Shown piece after piece: positions 34,249 through 46,420 of a DNA stretch of 64,000 nucleotides. Each line of letters opens with the position of its first letter. The stretch's first letter is position 1. Under the pieces are notes generated by a model. The model was not told where the DNA came from. It saw only the letters and a list, made by a program, of their open reading frames with translations, and searched no databases. The position numbers and the translations under genes were made by a program. The stretch comes from Cordia subcordata (taxonomy: Eukaryota > Streptophyta > Magnoliopsida > Boraginales > Cordiaceae), in NCBI GenBank assembly GCA_028554755.1, contig JAPTOF010000024.1, forward strand, positions 868,001 through 932,000. Direction: 5' to 3'.

Positions 34249-35849
34249 CTATGTGAGCAAACCAATGTGAGTGATGAGATACGGCAAACAATTGCTCATC
34301 AGGAAATGAATCACAAAAGGGGATGGATCACTAAAAGACTCATTAACAAGACGGGAAAGGTGATCCGCAACTAAATTTTCTCTTCCCTTTTTATCCCAGA
34401 TCTCAACATTAAATTCTTGAAAAAGGAGCAACCACCTAGTCAAGCAGGGCTTAGATTCTTTCTTAGCTAACAAATACCTCAATGCTGCATGATCGGTGTA
34501 AACAATCACTTTAGACCCTAGGATGTATGACCTAAACTTGTTAAGCGAGAAGATAACTGATAGAAGCTCTTTTTCTGTGGTGGTATATTTCTTTTGAGCT
34601 TTATCAAGAGTCTTGCTAGAATACCACACTACATGGGGCTTATCTCACCGTTGACCTAGAACAACTTCTATTGTATAATCAGATACATCACACATAACCT
34701 CAAATAAATGGTTGAATGATCGGAGATGTAGAGAATAAGGATTTAAGCCTATTAAAAGCTCTAATGCATTCATCATCAAGCTCATAGGGAACATCTTGTG
34801 CTAAGAGCTTAGACAAGGAATGCGCTATATGGCTAAAATCCTTGATAGACCTATAGTAGAATCCTAGATATCCTAGAAAAGATTTAACATCCTTAACATA
34901 CTTAGGGATAGGCAACTTTTCAATCAATTCTACCTTAGCTAGGTCAACTTGAATGCCACTAGATGAGACAACATAAGCCAACACTATCCCTCGTTGCACC
35001 ATGAAGTGGGATTTCTCCCAACTCAACACTAGATTCTTCTTCACACATCAATCAAAGACTAAAGAGAGCTGACTCAAGGACTCATCAAAACTATCTCCGA
35101 AGACTGAGAAATTATCCATAAATATCTCTAAATGCCTCTCAATCATATCACTAAAAATGGCTATTATACACCTCTAAAAAGTTGTTGGAACATTGCATAG
35201 ACCAAAGGGCACCCTCCTATAGGCAAAACTGCCATAAGGGCAAGTAAAGGTGGTTTTCTCCTGGTCCTCGAGAAACACAGGGGTCTGATTATACCCAGAA
35301 TAGCCATTTAGAAAGTAATAGTAGCTATGCCCAACTACTCTTAAAATCTAATCTAGAAAAGGCAATGGAAAATGATCTTTCCTTGTTTTGGAGTTGAGCT
35401 TCCTATAATTAATACAAACTCTCCACCCTATAGGAGTACATGCAGGGAAAAGCTCTCCTCTCTCATTCTCTACAACCGTGATCCCGAACATCTTAGGGAT
35501 GACTTGGACCGGGTTAACCTAGTCACTATCATAAATCGGATAAATAATGCCTATATCTAAAAGCTTAATGATCTCTTTTTTAACTACTTCGCTCATGTGT
35601 GGGTTTAGGCTCCTTTGCATCTCTCTAGATGGAATGGTTCCATTCTCAAGGTGAATATGATGCATGTAAACCGAAGGATCTATACCTCTTAAATCATCAA
35701 TTTTCCACCCTATAGCCTTCCTATGTTTCCTAAGAACCCCAAGAGATGCTCCTCATGCTCACTAGAAAGATCGAAAGCTATGATAATCAAAAGGGTCTTA
35801 CTAAGGCCTAGGAAAGCATACTTCAAATGATCAAGAAGAGGTTTAAGCT
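34249..35849 (-). pseudogene. Athila-D reverse transcriptase and RNase H, broken
   Basis: RNase H at 34629-34249 shows [12 protein letters not shown] and ADHLSRL. It is in one frame with the preceding [16 protein letters not shown], so D lacks the deletion of A and C. The connection segment is at 35044-34700. The catalytic box near 35115 reads FMDN in place of FMDD, which would abolish polymerase activity. Many stops occur upstream in the finger and palm region. Confidence 0.85.
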
Positions 35850-37150
35850 TTAAAGATGGGCTAGGCTCAACCAAGGGAGGCTCAACCTTAACATCATCAA
35901 CAGGGGCATCACTAGAATCAAGACTAGAAGGAACAGTCTAAGTGATTTATCAATCAAAGGGCTCTTAATCAAGGAAGTAGAAGCTACACATTTCCACATT
36001 AAGGTTTCTAAATCAAACCTAGTCAACAATTTCTCAAATTTTCTTAAATCTTCTTTATTCATCATAGTTCTCTCTATAAAGTACTCAACACAAAAATCAA
36101 TCACTTCAACCTTAAAGCACTCTTCTCCATCCTTTCCTCTTATACTAGCCCTATTCACTGCTCGGAAACCTTTATAGTAGACCTCAAATTCTCAAATTTG
36201 ATCTTTAATAACCCTAACCTACAATGAATAATAGCATCTGTAGTGGCAAAGAAGGGGCAACCTAGAAGAACGGGTGTAGAATGTCTAAAGTCATGTCACG
36301 AGTCCATATCTAACACTATGAAGTCAACAAGGTACACAAACTCACTTACCTGGACCATAACATCTTTTATCACATCCTTACGTCTATGCTCTGACCTATC
36401 AGCTAGCTGAAGAGTAACATTTGTAGGGGATAACTCACCTAGACCTAGTTGTTGATAGACGGAGTAGGGAATGAGATTTACACTGGACCCTAAATCTAAC
36501 AAGGCGTGATCAATCAGGGTCTCTCTATTCCTACAAGGAATAGTGAAGGCTCCGGGGTCACTTATCCTGGGCGGGAGGCCCGAAGTATAAATACTACTCA
36601 CTTTCTCCATAAGCCTTACCTTCTTAGAAATGTTCGATGACCTATGCTTCCTTGTACAAAGATCCTTAAAGAACTTAGATTATAAGGGAACGGAAAGGAT
36701 CGCATCTATTAAACGAAGATTGACCTTAAGGTCTTTAAGATGCTTTAAAATCTTGAAAAACCTAGAATTCTCACTAGGTGTAGGCCTCTTTAAAGTGGAT
36801 GAGAAAGGAATTCTATGTGCAACATCTCTACACACATGGGAATCATCAATAGGCTCTTTTTCCTCCAGATGGGGGCGAGAAGTACTACTCTCTCTATGGT
36901 CTCTAATAGTCTCAACTCTCTCAATAGGACCCTCTCTAGAATCCTTCTTTATAGGGCTACTATATGGCTCTCTAGACTCGGAAGGACCACTAGGTGCAGG
37001 CACTGCAAAGTTAACTCCTACCCTATTATCCACTATCCTATTGCTTTTAAGAGTGGTGACGACCTTAGCCTAGGCTTGAGGTGGATAAGTGATATTAGTG
37101 GAGGAATAGGATTGAACTCTAGGGTTCATCTCCGGTTGAGAAGGTAATTT
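35850..37150 (-). pseudogene. Athila-D protease region, broken
   Basis: Frames 37033-36680, 36610-36296 and 36158-35850. The active-site segment is HALLDLGSSVNLIPYSVYQQ near 36510-36450. Also present are FAVPAPSGPSESREP upstream and VDFIVLDMDS near the end. Stops separate the segments. Confidence 0.83.
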
Positions 37151-38664
37151 CCTGGGGTCTCCAGCGCTCAACTAACTGGCAATCAATCCTAACTGTGCCT
37201 CAAACCTCGCCATTTGTTGCCTATTTTCTGCTAATTCCTACTGCTTGTTCTGAATGAACTGCATTATATTCATTATGTCATTACTAGAAGGCTGGCTACT
37301 AGAAGAAGTAGGTAAAGCCTGAGGTTGAGGAGCACTAGTGAGACAGGGCTAATTAAGATGGTAAAAACCTGAGGGATATTGGGGACGGGGTCGCTGCTGG
37401 GGCGAAGCTTGGTCATGTAAACTAGACTCGTGCTGACCTTGTCTCCATAAAAATTTTGGGTTGTCCCTCTAAACCAGATTGTATGTGCTCAAGTACAGAT
37501 TGTACTCATGAGAATAACCTTGAGAAGCACACACTTGCTTCTTCATAAACTTGGGAAACTAGGATGCTAAAGGGCAAGCTATAGTCTCATGAGACAACTC
37601 AGAACATAATGCACAAACCTCAACAACTAAAGGGGTAGAGAAAGAACCTATGGAACTAGTCTTATGACCATGAGATGAAAGAGATAATGAAACGAATTGA
37701 TCTAACTTATTCATTAAAGCCTTTACCTTAGTGGTTAAATCTAAAGAAACTTCAACCTCATGGACACTTTTCCTATTACCCCCTGACTACACCTTTCCAT
37801 AGCAAACTTTTGAAAAGAATTTTCAGACATCAGCTCCATTTTCTCCCATGACTCAGTCGGGCTTAAAAGACAGAAACCACCACCAAAGGTAGCATTGACC
37901 ATCATCCTATTTTGTTCATTTAAGCCTCGAAAGAGGTATTGTAATAGGTTATGATTGCCGTACCCATGGTGTGGACATTGTCTAAGAAGGACTTTGAACC
38001 TCTCCCAAGCTTCATGAAAAGATTCTAGATCATGCTAGGAGAAAGTCATAATAGAGGTCCTAAGATGGTCCATCTTGGCCATGGGATAGAATTTTTTAAA
38101 AAACTTAGATTGAAGCTCAGTCCATGTAGTAATGCAACCATTAGGTAAGGAATGCAACCAAGCCCTAGCCTTATCCTTAAGAGAGAAAAGAAACAATTTT
38201 AGACATATGACTTCTTGTGGGACATTGAGGACATGGACAGTGGAACTCATCTCAACAAAATCAGTAATATGCTCTAGAGGACTCTCATTGCTCCTCCCAT
38301 AGAAGGAAGGAAGCATGGCCAATATATTAGGCTTAATCTCGAAGTTCGTCTCCCATAAACCTAGAATTTAAACAGCCAAATTGGGCTCAAAGGCTTCGGC
38401 GAGAAAATATTGCCTAAGAGCAGGTTCCTCATCTATAAGTGGATCCAGTCTACGAGGCTTTTGTCTAAAACGATCTTGGGCTTGATGCCCATGGTGATCA
38501 TGAGGTAGAACAGGGCTCATTGGAGGAATAAGAGGATTAAGAGGATGATTTGGATCGGCCATCTCCTTAAGAAGATGTCTTAAATTCCTAAAATGCCTCG
38601 CAATCCTTTTGGGTTCGAGATTAAGAGGAACTAGGGGATTTCTAAGGGATCTTCTACCAAGCAT
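37151..38664 (-). pseudogene. gag: Athila-D gag, broken
   Basis: The start is the ATG at 38664 (MLGRRSLRNPLVPLN). The capsid core is at 38322-38035 (MAMLPSFYGRSNESPLEHI, LKDKARAWLHSLPNG). The zinc knuckle region near 37560-37620 is still recognisable. Stops occur near 38367, 38034 and several places further down. Confidence 0.85.
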
Positions 38665-38919
38665 GCACAAACTATCCTAACTCCGGCCACTTCAACCCCT
38701 GAAAACTTCAACAATCCTATGTCTACAGCAAATAAACCACAATCCTAGAAGGTCTACTAAAAATAAAAATAAAATCAGAGATAGATAAACATGAACTAAA
38801 GCAAGATAATATAAACAATAAACAAGATAAGCAAAAGCTAAACAAACTATAAAGAAAAAGCAAGAAAACAAGTAACGCAACTATTAACAACACAAGCAAG
38901 GAATGCAAACCACAGTGCA
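38665..38919 (-). other. Athila-D leader
   Basis: A-rich on the plus strand, matching the other leaders in reverse complement. The short frames here are low-complexity. Confidence 0.65.
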
Positions 38920-38937
38920 TCCCTGACAATAGCGCCA
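38920..38937 (-). promoter_or_regulatory. Athila-D primer binding site (tRNA-Asp, eroded)
   Basis: On the minus strand TGGCGCTATTGTCAGGGA, four transitions from the tRNA-Asp complement, the most eroded of the four sites, as expected for the oldest copy. Confidence 0.85.
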
Positions 38938-38943
38938 AGAACT

Positions 38944-39793
38944 TGATGTCATCTCTCGAGTGCAAGCTCCAAACACTCGCAAGCACACGGATTGGTGTAG
39001 TAGAGTATGTGCGAGAACGGGTGTTGAACCATAGGAATACTAGTTGGTAGACTGGATTCTATGCTCATGTGTCCTAAAGGTGCCAAAAAGAAAGCCTATA
39101 CTAAGCATATTTTTGGGATTTTGGATTAAAAAGAACTCGAGAGTAAGAAAATAAAACTACAGTATGAGAAGGGAAAGTAGGGAAACAAGCTAACCTAGAG
39201 GGACTAACAAATGCAAAGGTGTTAGGGTGACTTCGACTTATGAATGGGTAATTCTATACTCAGATGCTATGGGATTAAAGGAGGATGGCTTACTATGATG
39301 ATTGCTCTTAGCTAGCTAGGTTGCTAATTAGTGTCCTAATTTCCCTCTAGGACTCGATGCGACTCAGTCCCTAGGTGGCGCCTCCTAGGGCTACAGCATG
39401 GTTCTTATGACCTAGGGCCTTAAGAGTGACTAACTAGCTCCCTAGATGAATTAGAATGAACCTACCCTAGTACCTAAACCATTGGATGGATTTAAAGCCA
39501 AGACCTAGTATCGCTAGGGTCGAATAAAACTATCCAGAAACCTATTCATTGGATTTAAAGCCAAAGGAGACTTGACCTAGGCCAGCCTTAAATTACGTGT
39601 CGTCATTCTAAGGTCACTACAGCGGAATTCAACTTTGTTAGCACATTCACATATGTTCTAGGCTAAGGTGTTCGTGAATAATGTGATCTATTCAACTACA
39701 AAACATCGTTATGTTTGGATTTCACGACTAGAAGCGATTAATAACCAACATATATGTATTATTGAAGTCATATTCACTACTAGGTATGCAAAC
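38944..39793 (-). repeat. Athila-D 5' LTR, broken by F
   Basis: It contains R/U5 and the following part, from ACATCA (38944) on the minus strand up to about 850 bp. Then the F LTR begins with TGTTAGG at 39794. The five bases CAAAC (39789-39793) would be the left target site of F. The missing U3 half of this LTR is not found elsewhere in the window. Confidence 0.88.
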
Positions 39794-40109
39794 TGTTAGG
39801 AATGATGTCCTAAAGTTAGTCGTCTATTGTAGATTTTGTATCGATTTGTACATGAATCATCTTACCTTCGACCTTACGTCATAACGTACATCTTCTCCTC
39901 AATTGTTAGATCATGACATAGTCCTTAAGGTGACCTAGTAGAGCTATGTGAATGAGGGACAACTCAGTCGTCCTTAAACCTAGTTCATAACCAAATGATA
40001 GAATTGATACTAGGACATCAATTCTATTGAGAATAGGTTATAGTGCATCACATGAGTTGGTTACCCTCATGACCAAGGGGCGTGGAAACACCAGTGTGAC
40101 CCACGGTGA

Positions 40110-42004
40110 TGTTAGGATTAGTATGCCCTAAAGCTCACTTGTACATGACATTTTGGATATGAAACAATGTATAATCATATTTTTGTTAAATGGCATTATG
40201 AGTTTCTTACATATAATCTCTGTTATGTTTTATCGATGCATGTATGAAGGTCCTTTGACTTGCACTAATGACTTGGGTCCGCAGTGAGGCTGGACGCATA
40301 GTAGGTTCAAGTCTAGATTTAGTCACGTCATAAATTGAATCCATAACCAAATAGTAGTGTTGGGCACTCTACTTTGATAAGGTTATATTGAGTAAGTCTC
40401 CTCTTTTAGGGCGATCTACCTAGGTCATTGGAGGACTTTCTGGATTTGTCTCAATAGTACGTGTGTCACGTATTGGATAGGACCATTGTGAGTATGTTTT
40501 CTAGCGACGTACTATCAAAGAAAGAAAATAAGACACTCACTGCTACTAAATGATCATTGCTCTTAATCTTGAGTATATGTGGATGAACTAATGAAGTTAG
40601 GGTTTAGTACTTTGATTCACTGTGGGTGAGGTCTTATTTTATTAGGATCAACAGCCTTGTGTATTGAGTGCTAAGTTCTAATTAATTAGAACATGCATAT
40701 GCAAAATGGAATCTATGTGCCCCCTTTGGGATTGTCCAAAGTTATCATCTGAATCTAGATATAGTGATACTACCTTTATAGGTGTGTCGGTCATATGGCT
40801 TGAGGGTCGCTCCCGAGATCAAGAGATTCCATGACCAAGGATGGTTGGCAATAGGACAAGAAACCCAACGGAAAAAGATACAGCTAAGGAGGTGATAGTA
40901 CACAGGCCAAAGGACCGATCTTAGCTGTGGGTATACATAGAGGGGCATTATGGTCAGTTATTTAGTAGGTCAAAGACAAAGTTCACATTCTTTTGTGATA
41001 AGCTTTTGGGTAATGACAATTATTCTTGGAGTGCAACTTTGATCTTATGGTGGAATAGATCAAAGTTAAAAATAATTATTATGTCGCCTAGATCGGGCAA
41101 GGATATTTTTAATTATTTTTGGAAGCCAATGATAATTGTGTCTTCTTGGTCCCTTCCCTAGTTGAAATGACTTTGAGAGAGTAATCTTGAAAGAGCAAAT
41201 TCCATATTCTGGTAGTAGCCTTATTGGGCCAAAGCTTGAAATTGGGTTTGGGTTTTCTTTAGAGTCCAAGATAACCTAATTGGGCTAGGATGGTTTCCTA
41301 TTGGGCTTGGGCCTCCACATGGATTATGGACTATGTGTTGGACTTGGATAATAGGCTTGGCCTAAGTCTTCCAAGACAAGTGGACAACTTGCAAAATACT
41401 ATAAAAACAAATCGACAACTTGCACAAGTCTTCCAAGACAAGATTGACAAGTTTCAAAAAGGAAATACTACATGGAAATTTTCTCCCACATTGAAAGTTT
41501 AGCAACTTTAGATGCCAAGGTTCTCTCTATAAATAGACAAGACCCTACACCTTTTATGTATTCCACTTTGTAGTTGATTTCTTCCTTTTGGCAAGAAAAT
41601 ACTACAACACATAGTACACACTTATTGTGTGATTTTTGCTCTAGTTTTTCAAGAGCATATTACTTTGCTTCTTCCCACACAAGAGGCTATTCTCTCAAGA
41701 TAAGTCTCTTTAATCATAGGGAAGAAGACTAGGGAGTTTCTTATTGTGACACTCTTATAGCAAATTTTGGTGGCCTTGTTCGTGAACGGGAACAAAGCTT
41801 GTAACCGGTTTTAGCTTCATCAAAGGCCCCACGCTTCAAGAGGTTAGCTTTATATATTTTTGCAAGCATTAGTTATATTCTATATGTTCTTGAGCATGTT
41901 CTTGTGTGTGTAATGTGGTTATTTTATTTTCCTAGCATGTTTTCTTAGTTATAATTTAGAAAATATGGACTAGGATACCCACATTTAATAATATCGATCC
42001 TACA
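40110..42004 (+). repeat. Element E 5' LTR
   Basis: An LTR of 1895 bp, TGTTAGGATTAG to ATCGATCCTACA. The TATA box TATAAATA is at 41528-41535, leaving an R/U5 of a few hundred bases. The 70-codon frame at 41290-41502 recurs in the 3' LTR but looks like chance. Confidence 0.95.
41528..41535 (+). promoter_or_regulatory. Element E TATA box
   Basis: TATAAATA followed by GACAAGACCC. The same box is at 50787-50794 in the 3' LTR. Probable core promoter of element E. Confidence 0.7.
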
Positions 42005-42006
42005 AT

Positions 42007-42018
42007 TGGTATCAGAGC
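42007..42018 (+). promoter_or_regulatory. Element E primer binding site (initiator tRNA-Met)
   Basis: TGGTATCAGAGC, two bases after the LTR end, is the classic complement of the 3' end of plant initiator tRNA-Met. Confidence 0.95.
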
Positions 42019-43644
42019 TTAGGCTCACACACAACATGCTTAGACTATGCAAGAATATTGTATTTGCATAAATATATATTAGTCATCTTGTGAGTGGCAA
42101 GATTAGGAAATCTTGTGTTGCATATACTTGTGGTTTTATGCTTGTATGTGCAAGTAATATAAAATTCCCTTGATGGTTCGTATGTATGCATGATAGATTT
42201 TCGTGTACGGTCAACAAAGCTTTGCCATAGGCGATTTCATGTATAAAATATTTCTGGTTATTGCTTTTAGTTTCATTTAAAAGAAGCATAGGATGTTTTG
42301 ATATCCTTGTAATGTTTCTTTATGAAGCTTGTATTAGCAATAGCAAAGTGTATTATTGTAATCTTTGAAGACCAAGGAGAAAAACAAGAAAAACAGCATA
42401 TAGGAATACTCTACCTGTTAAGCAAGCCGGACGACCGGGTGGACTTAACCGGTCGACCGGCTACTCCAGAGAGCAAAAAATTCCTGAATCAATTAAAGCC
42501 GGTCGACCGGCTCTTATTGACGGTCGACCGGCTGAGGCAGAAAAAACTACTATGTGTGCTGTTTTTGTTGAAAGATTACAGGGAGCCATCAAAGAGGGAT
42601 TCTAACATATTTTTGGTGGATGTTTATAATGCATTGATATATGTTTTAACATATTTGCATTCGCATGATTGCCACCTAGAAATATGTCCACTCATTAGGG
42701 TTTATAAAAATTAGTCATACATATGAGTTGATTCTCAAAGATAGTTAAGTTTATGAGAATGGCTTAGACAAGAGAATTACAAGCGGCTATGTCTAAAGAT
42801 GCCATGAGATCTCATGACAACATTAAAAGAACTTAACTTAAGATTTACATGTACATATATCAACCTAAGGGTCTATGCACCCAAATTTAGGTAAGAGATC
42901 TATTGTGATATTGCAATGTTTTAGTAACACAAAGGGGATTTACATATATCCAAAATGTGTTTAGATCTAAAACAAAGCAAGAATATCAAAGGAAACTCTT
43001 AAGTTAAAATATTGAGTGGGAGAGGGACCGAAATACCCCCACGACTTTCCATATCCAATTCACGTTAATGATAAATGTCATTAACTTCCCAACGGAAGGT
43101 GTCATTTTGTCTAGATTTAACATGGTGAAACATAAAATGTTTATTCAAAAAGTTGTTAGTAAGTTCGGCCATCCCATCGATGGAGTTCTTCACTAAAGAT
43201 CGCCTTACGTAACATTGATTAAAGTCACTACCCTATCGGAAGGCTTAAATCAAGAATGTTTTGGGGAATAAACATTAGGAATGGGTGTACACTCAACTTA
43301 AATGGTAGGTTCGGCTATCCTATCGATAGAGTTCGCTACCGGATTTAAGAAGCCAAACAAAGCGATGATTGAATTATTCAATTGGATCATATCCAGACAA
43401 TTGTTAATTCAAATAAGTGGTGGCACTTAACTTAACATTCATAAGTTCGGCCATCCCATCGGTGGAGTTCTTATGAGGATGTTGAGACATTGTTACATCA
43501 AGTAGTTTAAAGGGTTGATCTGCTCAAAGGCAAATGATGTAAAAAGTACTCGTATGTTTTATTTCCAAAGATAGCATACATATTATACATGCATCAATTT
43601 TGTACTCATAAATTAATTATGATTATATTGTTGTATCCAGAAAA
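42019..43644 (+). other. Element E leader, long and non-coding
   Basis: About 1.6 kb between primer site and gag. It holds the CG-rich palindrome module at 42421-42545. From about 43140 to 43470 the phrase GTTCGGC(C/T)ATCC(C/T)ATCG recurs three times (near 43164, 43309, 43445), suggesting a small degenerate repeat. The 130-codon frame covering the palindrome module is not conserved with any family I know and is probably chance. Confidence 0.65.
42421..42545 (+). repeat. CG-rich palindrome module in the copia leader
   Basis: Contains GCCGGACGACC, then ACCGGTCGACCGGCTACTCC followed by AGAGAGC, then GCCGGTCGACCGGC and again GGTCGACCGGC. This is the same motif and spacer as in U3 of the Athila LTRs (for example 61310-61480), but here inside the leader of an unrelated retrotransposon. 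Confidence 0.85.
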
Positions 43645-44499
43645 ATGTCTTCATTCAGTCCACTAGCTACAATTCTCAAAGAGCACAAGCTCACTGGACC
43701 GAATTTTGTGGACTGGGAACGAAACTTAGACGTAGTACTCACTGCAGAAGAGTACAAGTATGTCCTAACAACTCCTTGTCTTGTTGTGAGGGCTAACTCT
43801 TCCAAGCCAGAAGATCTTTGAGGCAAAATGGCAGAAAGCCAATAGTATGGCCAAGTGCTATATGATGGCTTCTATGTCAGATATTTTGCAGAGCAAGCAT
43901 CATCATATGGAAATTGCAAAAGAAATCATGACCTCACTGTCTCGTATGTTTGCTGATAAGAGCAGGCACGCAAGGCAAGGTGCTCTTAGAGAAATTATGA
44001 ATCAAAGGATGGTAGAAGGAGCATGCATGGGGAGCATATGCTCAAAATGATGGATTTCTTCAATACTGCTGAGATCCTAGGAGCAAACATAGATGAACAA
44101 TCAAAGGTAGACATGATTTTGGAGACTCTACCGTCATCTTATACTCAGTTCAAGCTTAATTATAATATGAGTAAGATGAACATGGATATGACGAAATTAA
44201 TGAAAGAGCTCCTAGCTGCAGAAGCCATAATGAAAAATAAAGGCCACATAAATATGGTTCAAGCATCCACTTCTGGACTTAACCCGAAAGGGAGAAAGTT
44301 CAAAGGAAAGGGGAAGCAAAAACGTGGTCAAGGGAAAAAGAAGAAAAGTGGTAAACAGCCTAGGCAGTTAACAGGTGAAAAGCCCAAGGGCAAATGCTTT
44401 AAATGTGGCCTAAAAGGACACTGGAAAAAGGATTGCCAGAAGTACTTGGCTCGAGGCCAGAAAGGTACACCTCTTTTGTTCTACATTGAAACCGCTTAG
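43645..44499 (+). pseudogene. gag: Element E gag, frameshifted
   Basis: The start ATG at 43645 (MSSFSPLATILKEHKLTG) fits the copia gag type with TGPNFVDWERNLD. Frameshifts near 43818 and 44020 interrupt it. The middle part (MASMSDILQSKHHHMEIAKE) is in a second frame. From 44023 the frame is open to 44499 and contains a basic stretch (GKGKQKRGQGKKKKSGK) followed by the zinc knuckle CFKCGLKGHWKKDC (C-x2-C-x4-H-x4-C) near 44394-44436. Confidence 0.9.
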
Positions 44500-44915
44500 T
44501 GGTTGATTCTACTGATTCTTGGATTGTAGACTCTGGAGCCACTAACCATATTTGCAATTCTTTGCATTGGTTTGAAATGAAGGAACTAGCTAAAGGAGTT
44601 TGCTCGAGGTTGGGTAATGGAGCAAAAGTATGGGTCACGCAAAGATGGGAGGAATGTGCTTAAATTTTCCCTATAATAGGAAGATATTTTTGAACAATGT
44701 TTATTATGTTCCGGATGTACGTAAAAACCTTATCTCTGTTTCGCAATTAATATTAGAGGGTTTTTGCATTAATTTCCATTCTGGTGTTGATTTCAGTAGA
44801 GATGGAAATATTATTTGTTCCGGTAGCATGCATGATAATTTGTTCTATATAAAACCTATTATAAACTCACTGCATAATATAGAACAAACTAATTCCCGGA
44901 AAAGGAAGGTTTCTT
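44500..44915 (+). pseudogene. Element E protease
   Basis: The active-site segment SWIVDSGATNHIC lies near 44519-44557, one frame off gag. It is followed after another frameshift near 44630 by NVYYVPDVRKNLISVSQL, which is typical of the copia protease to GAG-pre-integrase boundary. A TAG stop is at about 44915. Confidence 0.88.
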
Positions 44916-45565
44916 AGACCAATGATGCATATCTTTGGCACCTATGCTTAGGACATATCAGTCTAAAGCGAATTCGGAGATTAGTCGAGGATGGGCATCT
45001 TAGCTCATTAGATCTCGAAGATCTACCTCCGTGTGAATCTTGTCTCAAAGGAAAGATGGCTAAACGGTCATTTTCTTCTAAAAGAGAAAGGGCCAAAGAA
45101 GTATTGGAATTGGTTCACACTGATGTGTGTGGTCCTATGAGTAAACCAGCACGAGGAGGTTATGAGTATTTCATTACTTTTACTGATGATTACTCTAGGT
45201 ATGGATACGTATATCTAATGCGACGCAAGTCTGAATCCTTTGAGAAATTCAAAGAGTTCAAAGCTGAGGCAGAGCGGAAATTAGATAAACATATCAAAGC
45301 CCTTCGGTCTGATCGAGGTGGCGAATACCTCTCGTGAGTTTAGAGACTATCTTACACAAGAAGGGATAGTGTCTCGATTGGTGCACTGAGGACTCCTCAA
45401 AGAAATGGTGTAGCAGAGAGAAGAAATCGTACCCTATTAGATATGGTTAGGTCAATGTTGAGTCATGCATCATTACCTTTATCTATTTGGGGGTATGCCA
45501 TTGAAACAACGGCATACATCTTGAACTTGGTACCATCCAAATCAGTACCTAGGACACCTTAAGAA
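44916..45565 (+). pseudogene. Element E integrase
   Basis: The zinc-binding segment reads LWHLCLGHI, then CESCLKGK, near 44934-45055. Catalytic aspartates are in HTDVCGPM (near 45118) and RSDRGGEY (near 45307). The glutamate is in [13 protein letters not shown] (near 45402-45440) after a frameshift near 45334 and a stop near 45386. A TAA stop at about 45560 replaces the CAA expected in PQEMW. Confidence 0.9.
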
Positions 45566-46420
45566 ATGTGGACTGGGCGTAAGCCTAGTCTAAATCATCT
45601 CCACATTTGGGGCTGTCCAGCTTATGTACTTAATAGTAATGCTTCAAAATTGGAACCAAGATCCGAGTTATGCTATTTCATTGGATATCCTAAGGGAACC
45701 AGAGGTGGGATCTTTTATAATCCTAAGGAGCAAAAGGTGTTTATAAGCACCCATGCTAGATACTTAGAGAATGATGAAATGGTCCAGAAAACACCAGATT
45801 CTGAAGTTGTTCTAGATGAGATTTCACAAGAATCTCCAGTAACACCTGTGGTAACTGTGAATGAAAAAGAACAACATATTACACCTAATATATTGGAGCA
45901 TCGTCGTAGTGGGAGAATATCCAAGCCTCCTGATAGATACTATGGAGAGTCCTTTCAGACTTCTTCAGAGGATCAGGTGGTGGATCTCGTAAGTTATGAT
46001 GAAGCAGTTTCCGACATAGATGCCGACAAATGGCATAAGGCAATGGATTCAGAGTTAGAATCTATGTATTCTAACAAAGTTTGGGATCTTGTAGTTGCAC
46101 CTGAAGGGGTAAAACCTATAGGGTGCAAATGGGTCTATAAGAGAAAAAGAGGAGTTGATGGAAAAGTTGAAACCTTTAAAGCAAGGTTGGTGGCGAAAGG
46201 TAATACTCAGAAAGAAGGGATCGATTATGAGGAAACTTTCTCACCAGTAGCCATGCTTAAATCCATCAGGATACTTCTTGCCATAGCTTGTCATTATGAC
46301 TATGAGATATGGCAAATGGACATCAAGATAGCCTTTTTTAATGGGGAACTTGACGAGACCATTTACATGACACAACCAGATGGATACATTGCTAAAGGCC
46401 AGGAACATATGGTTTGTAAA
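45566..46420 (+). pseudogene. Element E integrase end and reverse transcriptase N-terminal part
   Basis: Open for 285 codons. The C-terminal integrase part has HIWGCPAYV and CYFIGYPKGTRGG. The reverse transcriptase starts near 46030 (WHKAMDSELESM) with WVYKRKRG, KARLVAKG and WQMDIKIAFFNGEL, where the first catalytic aspartate lies. The gene is cut at 46420 after VCK by the Athila solo LTR, and resumes at 48222 with LKKSIYGLKQASRAW. Confidence 0.93.

Larger units (their letters stand above)
1843..39793 (-). mobile_element. Athila-D: outermost Ty3/gypsy Athila element, interrupted
   Basis: Minus-strand element, oldest of the nest. In element order: 5' LTR 39793-38944 (its U3 start is missing), primer site 38937-38920, gag-pol 38664-33435, continued after the inserted Athila-A at 5499-5003, a 3' non-coding region, polypurine tract 3700-3660, and 3' LTR 3659-1843. 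The integrase gene reads across the insertion: the left flank ends in CCAAT (5495-5499) and the right flank starts TCAAT (33430-33434), the target-site duplication of A with one C-to-T change. Several stops and frameshifts break gag-pol. The 5' LTR stops where the F LTR begins. Confidence 0.9.

Noticed and set aside
42322..42714. A 130-codon open frame in the copia leader
   Set aside because: Its Arg/Pro/Thr-rich middle is simply the palindrome module in translation; the same words appear in non-coding LTR frames.
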